Assembly: GCA_963841065.1 (NCBI GenBank)
Contig: CAWJBI010000042.1
Span: 140,211 to 204,210, forward strand
Length of the DNA stretch: 64,000 bases
Direction of reading: 5' to 3'
From: M0108 sp963841065
Lineage (GTDB): Bacteria; Pseudomonadota; Gammaproteobacteria; Chromatiales; Chromatiaceae
A program made the translations under genes and the position numbers. Positions 17,715 to 26,648 of this stretch are shown one piece after another. Every line of letters starts with the position of its first letter. Within the stretch, counting starts at the first letter, position 1. The notes under the pieces are model-generated. The model had not been told where the DNA came from. It ran no database searches and saw only the letters and a program-made list of their open reading frames with translations.

Positions 17715-19115
17715 ATGCTTCCCGTTTTCACTATCATCGGCCGGCCCAATGTCGGCAAATCGACCCTCTTCAATCGGCTGACCCGGACACGCGACGCCCT
17801 GGTGGCGGACTTTCCGGGTCTCACCCGGGATCGCCAGTACGGCATCGGGCGCATCGGACCGGCTCCCTACATCATCGTGGATACCGGTGGCCTGAGCGGC
17901 GCGACCGACGGGGTCGAGAGCCTGATGGAGCGGCAGGTCGCCGTGGCCATCCAGGAGGCGGACCAGTTGCTCTTCATGGTCGATGCCCGCGAGGGCTGCA
18001 GCGGCCACGACCTGGACATCGCCGAACGCCTGCGCCGCACCGGCAAACCCGTCACCCTGGTGGTGAACAAGACGGACCGGCTGGAACCCGAGATGGCGAT
18101 GGTGGATTTCCACCAGCTTGGCCTGGGCGAACCCGTCGCCATCGCCGCCGTCCAGGGCCGGGGGGTCGGCAGCCTGATGCACCGGGTCTTCGCGACCCTG
18201 CCCGAGACCCTGGAGGAGGCTGGCGCGGAGCGGGATGAGGAGGCGGGCATCAAGGTCGCCGTGGTTGGGCGCCCCAATGCCGGCAAATCGACCCTCATCA
18301 ACCGCATCCTGGGCGAGGAGCGCATGGTGGCCTGCGATCAGCCCGGCACTACCCGCGACAGCATCTTCGTCCCCTTCACCCACGCCGACCGCCGCTACAC
18401 CCTGATCGACACCGCCGGCATGCGGCGCCGCGCCAAGGTGCATGACTTCATCGAGAAATTCAGCGCCATCAAGACCCTCCAGGCCATCGAGGCCAGCAAC
18501 GTGGTGATCCTGATGCTCGATGCCCACCAGGGCATCGGCGAGCAGGACGCCAACCTGGCCAGCCATGTGGTCGAGAGCGGCCGCGCCCTGGTGGTGGCCG
18601 TCAACAAGTGGGATGGCCTGAGCAAGGAGGCCCGGGAGGCCATTCGCGAGTCCTTTGCGCGCAAGCTGGGGTTCCTGGACTTCGCCGCCGTCCACTACAT
18701 CTCCGCCCTCCACGGCAGCGGCGTCGGCCTCATCCTGGACGAGGTGGACCGGGTCTTCGCCAATGCCGTGCGGCACCTGCCGACCCCGGAACTGACCCGC
18801 CTGCTCATGGATCTCGTTCAGGAACATCAGCCACCCCTGGTCAATGGTCGCCGCATCAAGCTGCGCTATGCCCACCAGGGGGGCCGCAATCCCCCCATCA
18901 TCGTCATCCACGGCAAGCAGACCGACGCCTTGCCGGATAGCTACCGCCGCTACCTCATCAACCGCTTCCGCCAGATCCTGAAACTGCACGGCACCCCCCT
19001 GCGGCTGGAATTGCGCACCGGGGAGAATCCCTACGAGGGTCGCCAGAAGCCCCCGACCCCCCAGCAGGTCAAGCAGCGGCAGCGACTGAAGAAATTCGTC
19101 AAGCGCAAGGACTGA
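17715..19115 (+). CDS. der: Der (EngA), double-GTPase ribosome assembly factor
   Basis: Der acts in maturation of the 50S ribosomal subunit. It has two tandem G domains: GRPNVGKST (residues 9-17) with DTGG and NKTD, and GRPNAGKST (about 184) with DTAG and NKWD. A C-terminal KH-like domain ends in the basic tail RLKKFVKRKD. The length is 466 residues, normal. It follows bamB by 68 bases, the conserved gammaproteobacterial order. Confidence 0.97.
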   Translation: MLPVFTIIGRPNVGKSTLFNRLTRTRDALVADFPGLTRDRQYGIGRIGPAPYIIVDTGGLSGATDGVESLMERQVAVAIQEADQLLFMVDAREGCSGHDLDIAERLRRTGKPVTLVVNKTDRLEPEMAMVDFHQLGLGEPVAIAAVQGRGVGSLMHRVFATLPETLEEAGAERDEEAGIKVAVVGRPNAGKSTLINRILGEERMVACDQPGTTRDSIFVPFTHADRRYTLIDTAGMRRRAKVHDFIEKFSAIKTLQAIEASNVVILMLDAHQGIGEQDANLASHVVESGRALVVAVNKWDGLSKEAREAIRESFARKLGFLDFAAVHYISALHGSGVGLILDEVDRVFANAVRHLPTPELTRLLMDLVQEHQPPLVNGRRIKLRYAHQGGRNPPIIVIHGKQTDALPDSYRRYLINRFRQILKLHGTPLRLELRTGENPYEGRQKPPTPQQVKQRQRLKKFVKRKD

Positions 19116-19153
19116 GCCCTGCATCGAGACCCTGACCCTTGGAGATCGCCGCC

Positions 19154-19399
19154 ATGCAAGCCATTGAGTTGAGCGCCCACATCGGCCCGGACCATGAATT
19201 GCGCATCACCCTGCCGGCCGATACGGCCACGGGCTCCGTCCGCGTTGTCGTCTTGTTCGAGTCTGCCGAGGGGGCGCGCACGGGGGGCAACCTGGATAAC
19301 TTCCTGGACCGGCTGCCTATCAACGCTGCGGGGGGTATTTCCCACGCTCAGGCCGTCGAGCGGGTCGCAACCGAACGCGCGACGTGGGGTGACGAGTGA
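19154..19399 (+). CDS. Small antitoxin-like protein, partner toxin lost
   Basis: An 81-residue protein beginning MQAIELSAHIGPDHELRI, followed by LPADTATGSVRVVVLFE and a variable C-terminus. This layout resembles small antitoxins encoded directly before VapC-type PIN toxins in purple sulfur bacteria and cyanobacteria. The TGA overlaps a GTG start (GTGA at 19396-19399) that opens with MSGSIY, a common start of such toxins, but that frame ends after 31 codons. Function is inferred from this arrangement; there is no biochemical motif. Confidence 0.6.
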   Translation: MQAIELSAHIGPDHELRITLPADTATGSVRVVVLFESAEGARTGGNLDNFLDRLPINAAGGISHAQAVERVATERATWGDE

Positions 19400-19491
19400 G
19401 TGGTTCGATTTACTCGCGTTGTCAGCTTGTTGGCAGACCACTTACAGGTGCTATTGTCGGGCCACATAAGCCCAAAGGTAGGTGCCCATGA
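19396..19491 (+). pseudogene. Stub of a PIN/VapC-type toxin
   Basis: The 31-codon frame starts MSGSIY, as many VapC toxins do (MSGS-x-Y followed by LLDTN), but diverges at once and stops at 19489-19491, inside the start of the next antitoxin gene. The rest of a PIN domain is absent in all frames. It is read as a deletion remnant; the evidence is only the first six codons and the position. Confidence 0.35.
19430..19457 (+). promoter_or_regulatory. Putative sigma70 promoter of the second antitoxin
   Basis: TTGGCA (19430-19435), a 16-bp spacer and TATTGT (19452-19457), about 30 bases before the ATG at 19488. AAAGGTAGG just upstream of that ATG serves as the ribosome-binding site. Confidence 0.4.
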
Positions 19492-19757
19492 GCGTGAAAT
19501 TCTCCGAAGACGTGGTCCCGCTGACTGATCTCAGGGTCAATCCTGGTCGTGTGGTCAGACACGCTGCCGAGGCCCATCGGCCCGTGCTGCTCACCCGCCG
19601 AGGCCGCGGGGTCGCCGTCATGCAGTCCGTGTCCGATTTCGAGCAGGCTGCGGAGGAGCGCGCCTTCATGCGCGCGGTGGTCGTTGGCATGGCCGATCTG
19701 GATGCCGGCCACGAGGTTTCCCTCGCCGAGGCCAAGGCTAGATTCGGCCTGGCCTGA
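19488..19757 (+). CDS. Phd/YefM-type antitoxin, partner toxin lost
   Basis: An 89-residue antitoxin with the Phd-fold pattern VVPLTDLRVNPGRVVRHA, then RPVLLTRRGRGVAVMQS and VSDFEQAAEERAFMRAV. The C-terminal region (DAGHEVSLAEAKARFGLA) is the usual toxin-binding tail. Downstream, an ATG at 19762 opens with MAVARLSL, a usual start of ParE/RelE toxins, but stops after 16 codons. So this antitoxin is also without a toxin in this sequence. Confidence 0.8.
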   Translation: MSVKFSEDVVPLTDLRVNPGRVVRHAAEAHRPVLLTRRGRGVAVMQSVSDFEQAAEERAFMRAVVVGMADLDAGHEVSLAEAKARFGLA

Positions 19758-19761
19758 GGTC

Positions 19762-19812
19762 ATGGCCGTCGCCAGGCTTAGCCTCGCGGAGTACGTGGCG
19801 AATGGCGCTTGA
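19762..19812 (+). pseudogene. Stub of a ParE/RelE-type toxin
   Basis: A 16-codon frame MAVARLSLAEYVANGA, four bases after the antitoxin stop. The first eight residues match the common beginning of ParE/RelE toxins; the remainder of the domain is missing. The xseA gene ends on the other strand 20 bases further on. Confidence 0.4.
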
Positions 19813-19831
19813 GTAACAAGAGCATCTCGTG

Positions 19832-21211
19832 TCAGACCCTTCGAGGTCGGGCCGCTTGGACGCCCTCAACACCCTCCACCCGAGCCGTAAAACCTCCTCG
19901 TCCCAGGCGCGCCTCGACGAGATCACCTTCCGCCACCTGGGCCGCATCGCGAATGACCTCGCCCTCTGGCGCTCGCCGCAGGATGGCATAGCCTCGGGCC
20001 AGGGTCCCCAGGGGGCTCAGGGCATCCAGGGCAAGGGCGAGGCCGGCCAGGTGCTCGCGCCGCAGGGCGATCAGCCGGGTCGGGAGGCGCCGCAAGCGGC
20101 CTTCCAGGTTGGCCAGGCGTTGAGCGAGTCCCGCCAGGCGATGGGCGGGGCTCAGGTGGTGCAAGCGGCTCCAGGCCAGGTCCCGGCGGTGACGCAGGGC
20201 CCGCAGCCGCCGCTCCATGGCCTCGCTCAGCCGCCGCTCCAGGTCGTCGGTGCGCTGTTGGCGGCGCTCCAGCTCGGCCAGGGGGTGCAGCAAGCGCAGG
20301 TGGCGCTCCGCCGCCAGCCAGTGGCGACGCAGGCCCTCCAGGCGCCGCGCCTGGGCCTGGATCAGGCGTTGCTCGTAGGCGGCCAGGCGCTGGCGCAGAT
20401 GGGGGGCGGAGGGGCTGACCAGTTCCGCCGCCGCGGAGGGCGTGGCGCCGCGCTGGTCCGCCGCCAGGTCGGCGATGGTGAAGTCGATCTCGTGGCCCAC
20501 GCCGGTGACGACCGGAATGGCGGAGGCGCGGATGGCCCGGGCCAGGTCCTCGTCGTTGAAGGCCATGAGGTCTTCCAGGGCGCCGCCGCCCCGCGCCAGG
20601 ATGAGGACGTCGCACTCGGCGCGCTGGTTGGCCAGGGCCAGCATCGCCACCAGTTCCGCCGCCGCGCCCTCGCCCTGGACCCGGGCGGGATAGACCACCA
20701 GGGGCAGGGCCGGAAAGCGCCGGCCCAGGACGCTGATGAGGTCCCGCACGGCGGCGCCGCTGGGGGAGGTGATGAGGCCCACCCGGCGGGGAAAGGCCGG
20801 CAGGGGCCGCTTGAGGGCCGCGTCGAAGAGCCCCTCCGCCGCCAGCTTGCGCTTGAGCCGCTCGAACTCCAGGCGCAGGGCCCCCTCGCCGGCGGGTTCC
20901 AGGTGCTCCACCACCAGTTGAAAGTCGCCCCGGCCCTCGTAAAGGGTCACCCGGACCCGCGCCAGGACCTGCTGGCCATTGGCCGGGCGGAAGCCCAGCA
21001 GCAGGCGCTTGTTGCGGAACAGGGCGCACCGGATCTGGGCCGCCGGGTCCTTGAGGGCAAAGTAGAGGTGCCCGGAGGCGGGCTGGGACAGGTTGGAGAT
21101 TTCTCCCTCCACCCAGAGCAGGGGGAAGCTGCCCTCCAGCACGGCCCGGGCCTCGCGGGCGAGGCGGGAGATGGTCCAGATGTCGCGGGAGAGGTCGAAG
21201 TCGGTGGGCAT
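19832..21211 (-). CDS. xseA: Exodeoxyribonuclease VII large subunit
   Basis: XseA with XseB degrades single-stranded DNA to oligonucleotides. The 459-residue protein has an N-terminal OB-fold (FPLLWVEGEISNLSQPASGHLYF), the catalytic region (FPRRVGLITSPSGAAVRD, LARGGGALEDLMAFND, VTGVGHEIDFTIAD), a long coiled-coil-like Arg/Leu-rich middle and the conserved end ARGYAILRR. The C-terminal tail after this is long and basic. The gene is divergent from guaB, a common gammaproteobacterial arrangement. Confidence 0.96.
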   Translation of the reverse strand: MPTDFDLSRDIWTISRLAREARAVLEGSFPLLWVEGEISNLSQPASGHLYFALKDPAAQIRCALFRNKRLLLGFRPANGQQVLARVRVTLYEGRGDFQLVVEHLEPAGEGALRLEFERLKRKLAAEGLFDAALKRPLPAFPRRVGLITSPSGAAVRDLISVLGRRFPALPLVVYPARVQGEGAAAELVAMLALANQRAECDVLILARGGGALEDLMAFNDEDLARAIRASAIPVVTGVGHEIDFTIADLAADQRGATPSAAAELVSPSAPHLRQRLAAYEQRLIQAQARRLEGLRRHWLAAERHLRLLHPLAELERRQQRTDDLERRLSEAMERRLRALRHRRDLAWSRLHHLSPAHRLAGLAQRLANLEGRLRRLPTRLIALRREHLAGLALALDALSPLGTLARGYAILRRAPEGEVIRDAAQVAEGDLVEARLGRGGFTARVEGVEGVQAARPRRV

Positions 21212-21271
21212 GCAGGGTGGCGGCTCCCGTTCCGCGGGCCAGGGATTGCGAACGAGGGTGGGTCTTGCCAG

Positions 21272-21300
21272 TTTACCGACCTGGCCAGGAAAACTATACT
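21272..21300 (+). promoter_or_regulatory. Putative sigma70 promoter of guaBA
   Basis: TTTACC (21272-21277), a 17-bp spacer and TATACT (21295-21300), with guaB starting at 21349. The spacer is ideal and the -10 is a good match to consensus. Confidence 0.55.
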
Positions 21301-21348
21301 TCCCGGTCCTTCACGATACCTATTCGGATTACAGCGAGCGAGGCCCCC

Positions 21349-22818
<1,470 letters not shown>

Positions 22819-22835
22819 GTTCCCCGAGAAACCTC

Positions 22836-24423
22836 ATGAGCCTCAACCCCAGCGCCATCCACGCCGATCGGATCCTGATCCTCGATTTCGGCTCCCAGTA
22901 CACCCAGCTCATCGCCCGGCGGGTGCGCGAGGCCGGGGTCTATTGCGAAATCCACCCCTGGGACCTGGACGCCACGGGGATTGCCGGCTTCGGCGCCAAG
23001 GGCATCATCCTCTCCGGCGGCCCCCAGTCCGTCCACGAGGAGCAGACGCCCCGGGCCGATGCCGCCGTCTTCGCCGCTGGCGTGCCCGATTCTTGGCATC
23101 TGTTACGGCATGCAGACCCTCGCCGCCCAGTTGGGGGGCCAGGTCGCCCCGGCGACCCATCGTGAATACGGCTATGCCCAGGTCCGCGCCCGCGGCCATT
23201 CGCGGCTGCTGCGGGACATCGAGGACCACGCCAGCCCCGAGGGCTATGGTCTGCTCGACGTCTGGATGAGCCACGGCGACCGGGTTGATACCCTGCCGCC
23301 CGGTTTCGTGGCCATCTGCACCACCGATAATGCCCCCCTGGCGGGTATCGCCGACGAGGCGCGGTGCATCTACGGTCTCCAGTTCCACCCCGAGGTGACC
23401 CACACCCGCCAGGGCCAGCGCATCCTGGAGCGTTTCGTCCACGACATCTGCGGCTGTGGTGGGCTCTGGACGCCCAAAAATATCATCGATGAGGCCATCG
23501 CCCAGATCCGCCAGCAGGTGGGTCAGGATGATGTCCTGCTCGGCCTCTCCGGTGGCGTGGATTCCTCCGTGGTGGCGGCCCTGTTGCACCGGGCCATTGG
23601 CGACCGCCTCACCTGCGTCTTCGTCGATAACGGCCTGCTGCGCCTCGGGGAGGGTGACCAGGTCATGAGCACCTTCGCCCGCCACATGGGGGTCAAGGTC
23701 ATTCGCGTCGATGCCGGGGCGCGCTTCTTCGAGCGCCTGGCCGGGGTCGCGGACCCGGAGCACAAGCGCAAGATCATCGGCAACACCTTTATCGACATCT
23801 TTGAGGCCGAGGCGGAGCGACTGCCCAACGTCAAGTGGCTGGCCCAGGGCACCATCTACCCTGATGTCATCGAATCCGCCGGCGCCAAGACCGGCAAGGC
23901 CAAGGTCATCAAGTCCCATCACAATGTCGGCGGCCTGCCGGAGACCATGAAGCTGGCTCTGGTGGAGCCCCTGCGCGAACTCTTCAAGGACGAGGTGCGC
24001 AAGATCGGCATCGAACTCGGCCTGCCCTCGGACATGGTCTATCGCCACCCCTTCCCCGGCCCCGGCCTGGGGGTGCGTATCCTGGGGGAGGTCCACGCCG
24101 CCTTCGCCGACACCCTGCGCCAGGCCGATCACATCTTCATCGAGGAGTTACGCCGTGCCGGCCTCTATGACCAGGTCTCCCAGGCCTTCGCCGTCTTCCT
24201 GCCCATCAAGTCCGTGGGCGTCGTCGGCGACAACCGCCAGTACGCCCACGTCATCGCCCTGCGCGCCGTCGAGACCATCGACTTCATGACCGCCCGCTGG
24301 GCCCATCTGCCCTATGACTTTCTCGACCACGTCTGCCGCCGCATCGTCAATGAGGTCCGCGACGTCTCCCGGGTCGTGTACGACATCACCGGCAAGCCCC
24401 CGGGGACCATCGAGTGGGAGTGA
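22836..24423 (+). pseudogene. guaA: GMP synthase (glutamine-hydrolysing), one frameshift as given
   Basis: Converts XMP to GMP using glutamine and ATP. The N-terminal glutaminase domain begins RILILDFGSQYTQLIARRV. One frame change near 23088 falls just before the catalytic ILGICYGMQ. After it, the second frame reads without break through the P-loop LLGLSGGVDSSVVAALL, the dimerisation domain and the end PPGTIEWE. The rebuilt length is ~528 residues, normal. Since guaA is required for guanine nucleotide synthesis without salvage, an extra base in the consensus near 23088 is the simplest explanation. Confidence 0.92.
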
Positions 24424-24447
24424 GGGGCGCGGTTCCACCGCCAGGCC

Positions 24448-25059
24448 ATGCCCGAGCCCTGCGAGTCCACCGCGCTAGACGATAGCCACTGGATGCGCCA
24501 GGCGATCGCCCTGGCGGAGCGGGCGGGGGCCTTGGGCGAGGTGCCGGTCGGGGCGGTGCTGGTCGCCGCCGGCCAGGTCCTGGGCGAGGGCTGGAACTGC
24601 CCCATCGCCACCCATGACCCCAGCGCCCACGCCGAGATTCGCGCCCTGCGCGCCGCCGGCCAGCGCGCCGGCAACTATCGCCTCCCCGCCACCACCCTCT
24701 ACGTCACCCTCGAACCCTGCCCCATGTGCGCCAGTGCCCTCATCCATGCCCGCGTCGCCCGCGTCGTTTACGGCGCCCGCGACCCCAAGGGCGGTGCCTG
24801 CGGCAGCGTCTTCCACCTGCTGCCCCCGGACCAGCGCTTCAATCATCGTCTCGAATGTCAGGGGGATGTTCTGGGCCAGGAATGCGGTGACCTGCTGCGC
24901 CGCTTCTTCCAGCAGCGCCGCCGTTCCGTGGCTCGGGAGCGGCCGGACTGGAGGACCTGGTTCCCCAATGAAGGGATTTGCTGGGTCAACGTAAGGTTGA
25001 CAGAGAAAGGGTCAGTCCCTACCATGCTTTCTTTTCCGGGGTGTAGCGCAGCCTGGTAG
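24448..25059 (+). CDS. tadA: tRNA-specific adenosine deaminase TadA, with a tail running into tRNA-Pro
   Basis: Deaminates the wobble A34 of tRNA-Arg(ACG) to inosine. The zinc and proton-shuttle motif HAEIRALRAAG is followed by the second zinc motif TLEPCPMCASAL. Catalytic features are complete, and the core ends around LLRRFFQQRRR (about residue 155). The frame then continues for some 45 residues with no family similarity, and its stop (25057-25059) lies 23 bases inside the tRNA gene. A stop codon lost by mutation or an indel after ~24930 would explain this. The gene follows guaA by 24 bases. Confidence 0.9.
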   Translation: MPEPCESTALDDSHWMRQAIALAERAGALGEVPVGAVLVAAGQVLGEGWNCPIATHDPSAHAEIRALRAAGQRAGNYRLPATTLYVTLEPCPMCASALIHARVARVVYGARDPKGGACGSVFHLLPPDQRFNHRLECQGDVLGQECGDLLRRFFQQRRRSVARERPDWRTWFPNEGICWVNVRLTEKGSVPTMLSFPGCSAAW

Positions 25060-25113
25060 CGCACCTGAATGGGGTTCAGGTGGTCGGAGGTTCAAATCCT
25101 CTCACCCCGACCA
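25037..25113 (+). tRNA. tRNA-Pro (anticodon GGG)
   Basis: A 77-base cloverleaf with acceptor stem CGGGGTG/CACCCCG and D-arm GCGCAGCCTGGTAGCGC. The anticodon stem CCTGA/TCAGG encloses the loop ATGGGGT, so the anticodon is GGG. The T-arm is GGAGGTTCAAATCCTCT, and CCA is encoded. Its overall sequence closely matches the E. coli Pro-GGG type. A terminator follows directly. Confidence 0.97.
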
Positions 25114-25121
25114 ATGAAAAC

Positions 25122-25154
25122 AAGGGCCTAGACTTATAGTCCAGGCCCTTTTTC
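25122..25154 (+). terminator. Rho-independent terminator after tRNA-Pro
   Basis: Stem AAGGGCCT (25122-25129) pairs with AGGCCCTT (25143-25150), extended by GACT/AGTC around the loop TAT, and is followed by a T-rich tract. Confidence 0.92.
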
Positions 25155-25159
25155 TTTTC

Positions 25160-25626
25160 GTGTCCCCCACCTCAATGTCACCCAGCCCCCCCCTCGGGCC
25201 AGGTGGCGCATCTGCTTCCCGGTCTAGCTAGGCTGACAAGCCTGCCCGGTGCCCGCCCAAACTGCGGTTTGCTCCCCGCCGGCCCCCGTCGGATCGCACC
25301 GTGCCCTTGCAGGGCATCTTTCTTCGATGCTAAGTTCCCTTCGTTCCAGCCGCCGTGCGGTTGGATTTCCTATCCCCATCCCCTGTGCCTCGTCCGTGCG
25401 GTGCGATGGCATCGGGACTCCACATGGAGGGCAGGAGGGGGACTCCCACGCATAGCCGGGCCGTCCCACGGTGGATAATGTGGGGGCAGGCCAAGTAAGC
25501 ACCCTACCCACAGCCGAGAGGTCTCCCTATGCCCCAAGCCATCCGTTTACCTCGATTTACTGGGGTCCCCAGTGCGCGGCGAGGAGCCAGGGTTCCGCCC
25601 CCGGCACCTTCCAAGCAGGTTCTGCC
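25160..25626. other. Intergenic stretch without a recognisable gene
   Basis: About 470 bases between the tRNA terminator and the Crp/Fnr gene. Short frames exist on both strands but none has family-like sequence or a good ribosome-binding site. No repeat or clear promoter was identified. Confidence 0.6.
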
Positions 25627-26295
25627 ATGACCCCGGTCGGTGTCGGCTGGCGCGACCTGTTCCCCACCCTGGCCGGGGGCGACGCCCAGACACGGGCGAT
25701 CATGGATGCCGCCCATCAACTGACCCTGCCGCTGGACCAGCCGGTCTTCCGGGCTGGTTCGCCCTGTCTGAACTATGTCCTGCTCCTCGCCGGCCGGGTA
25801 CGGGTGCAGATCATCGGGGAGGGCGGCCGTGAGGCGGTCCTCTATCGAGTCCTGCCAGGTCAGTCCTGCGTCCTGACCACCTGCTGCATCCTGGCTGCCG
25901 ACGCTTATCCCGCCGAGGGCTTCACCGAGGCGCCGGTGTCTGCCCTGGCCATCCCCAAGCCTGCCTTCGATCAGGGCCTGGAGGTGGCCCCGGCCTTCCG
26001 CCGTTTTGTCTTTGCCAATCTGGGCAGCCGTATGGCCGAGGTCATAGCCCGGATGGAGGAGGTCGCCTTCCGCCCGGTGGAGCGGCGCCTTGTGGCCTGG
26101 CTCCTGGGTCAGGCCGGGGCTGGGCCTGTCTCAGCCACCCACCAGGAGATCGCCGTGGAACTGGGCAGTGCCCGCGAGGTGGTCTCCCGGCACCTCAAGC
26201 GCCTGGAGGCGGTGGGCCTGGTCCGTCTGGGCCGTTCCAGCCTGGAGGTCCGTGACCCGGAGCGGCTGCGGCGCCTGCTGGATGATCCTGTGTGA
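25627..26295 (+). CDS. Crp/Fnr-family transcriptional regulator
   Basis: A 222-residue regulator. The N-terminal cyclic-nucleotide-binding-like domain has LPLDQPVFRAGSPCLNYVLL and LAGRVRVQIIGEGGRE, and the C-terminal HTH_Crp has TATHQEIAVELGSAREVVSRHL-type sequence (residues ~170-195) and LVRLGRSSLEVRD. It has no N-terminal Cys cluster of the FNR [4Fe-4S] kind. The CVLTTCCILAADAYPAEG stretch resembles regulators that answer to redox or sulfur compounds. It is followed by a YgaP-type membrane protein and a TsdA-like cytochrome, which it may control; that is inference. Confidence 0.88.
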   Translation: MTPVGVGWRDLFPTLAGGDAQTRAIMDAAHQLTLPLDQPVFRAGSPCLNYVLLLAGRVRVQIIGEGGREAVLYRVLPGQSCVLTTCCILAADAYPAEGFTEAPVSALAIPKPAFDQGLEVAPAFRRFVFANLGSRMAEVIARMEEVAFRPVERRLVAWLLGQAGAGPVSATHQEIAVELGSAREVVSRHLKRLEAVGLVRLGRSSLEVRDPERLRRLLDDPV

Positions 26296-26304
26296 CTTTG
26301 TCAC
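26292..26304 (+). promoter_or_regulatory. Crp-like palindrome at the end of the regulator gene
   Basis: GTGAC-TTT-GTCAC, a perfect 13-bp inverted repeat overlapping the stop codon of the regulator and lying about 80 bp before the next gene. The half-site GTGA is that of Crp-type proteins, but the spacing is shorter than a classic Crp site. Confidence 0.3.
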
Positions 26305-26382
26305 TGAATTCCGTAGACGCGACGGGCAAGCTATACCCCAGTCCCCGCACCTGGGGCCTACAACCGTCGTAGAGGAATACCC

Positions 26383-26571
26383 ATGCAAACCAATACCGGA
26401 ACCCTTGACCGCGGCCTGCGCATCGCCGCCGGGATCGTCCTGATCGCCCTGGCCGCCACCGGCACCGTCGGTGTTTGGGGCTGGATCGGGGTCGTGCCTC
26501 TGGCCACTGGCCTTCTGGGCTGGTGCCCCGCCTACACCCTGTTCGGCATCAAGACCTGCAAGACGGCTTAA
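26383..26571 (+). CDS. Small membrane protein, DUF2892 (YgaP transmembrane-like)
   Basis: A 62-residue protein made of two membrane helices. It starts MQTNTGTLDRGLRIAAG, continues IVLIALAATGTVGVWGWIG and VVPLATGLLGWCPAYTLFGI, and ends KTCKTA. The GWCPAYTLFGI-KTC pattern is the hallmark of DUF2892 proteins, which are often found with rhodanese and other sulfur-transfer genes. AGAGGAA precedes the ATG. It probably forms an operon with the downstream TsdA-like cytochrome. The biochemical role of the family is not established. Confidence 0.88.
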   Translation: MQTNTGTLDRGLRIAAGIVLIALAATGTVGVWGWIGVVPLATGLLGWCPAYTLFGIKTCKTA

Positions 26572-26585
26572 GACCGCCTGAGGCA

Positions 26586-26606
26586 TCCGGGGCCATGGAC
26601 CCCGGA
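26586..26606 (+). terminator. Hairpin between the DUF2892 gene and tsdA
   Basis: A 7-bp perfect stem TCCGGGG/CCCCGGA around CCATGGA. There is no T-tract, so it is more likely an attenuator or RNA-processing hairpin than a full terminator. Confidence 0.4.
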
Positions 26607-26648
26607 GCGGCCAAAGACCACCACCCAAAGCGGATGCGGAGACTCAAG

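Noticed and set aside
17424..19124. A 566-codon open frame on the minus strand opposite der
   Set aside because: Der is complete and conserved on the plus strand; the opposite frame has no family-like motif and only reflects high third-position GC.
25160..25626. Short frames between tRNA-Pro and the Crp/Fnr gene as genes
   Set aside because: They overlap one another on both strands, lack ribosome-binding sites and have no recognisable sequence.
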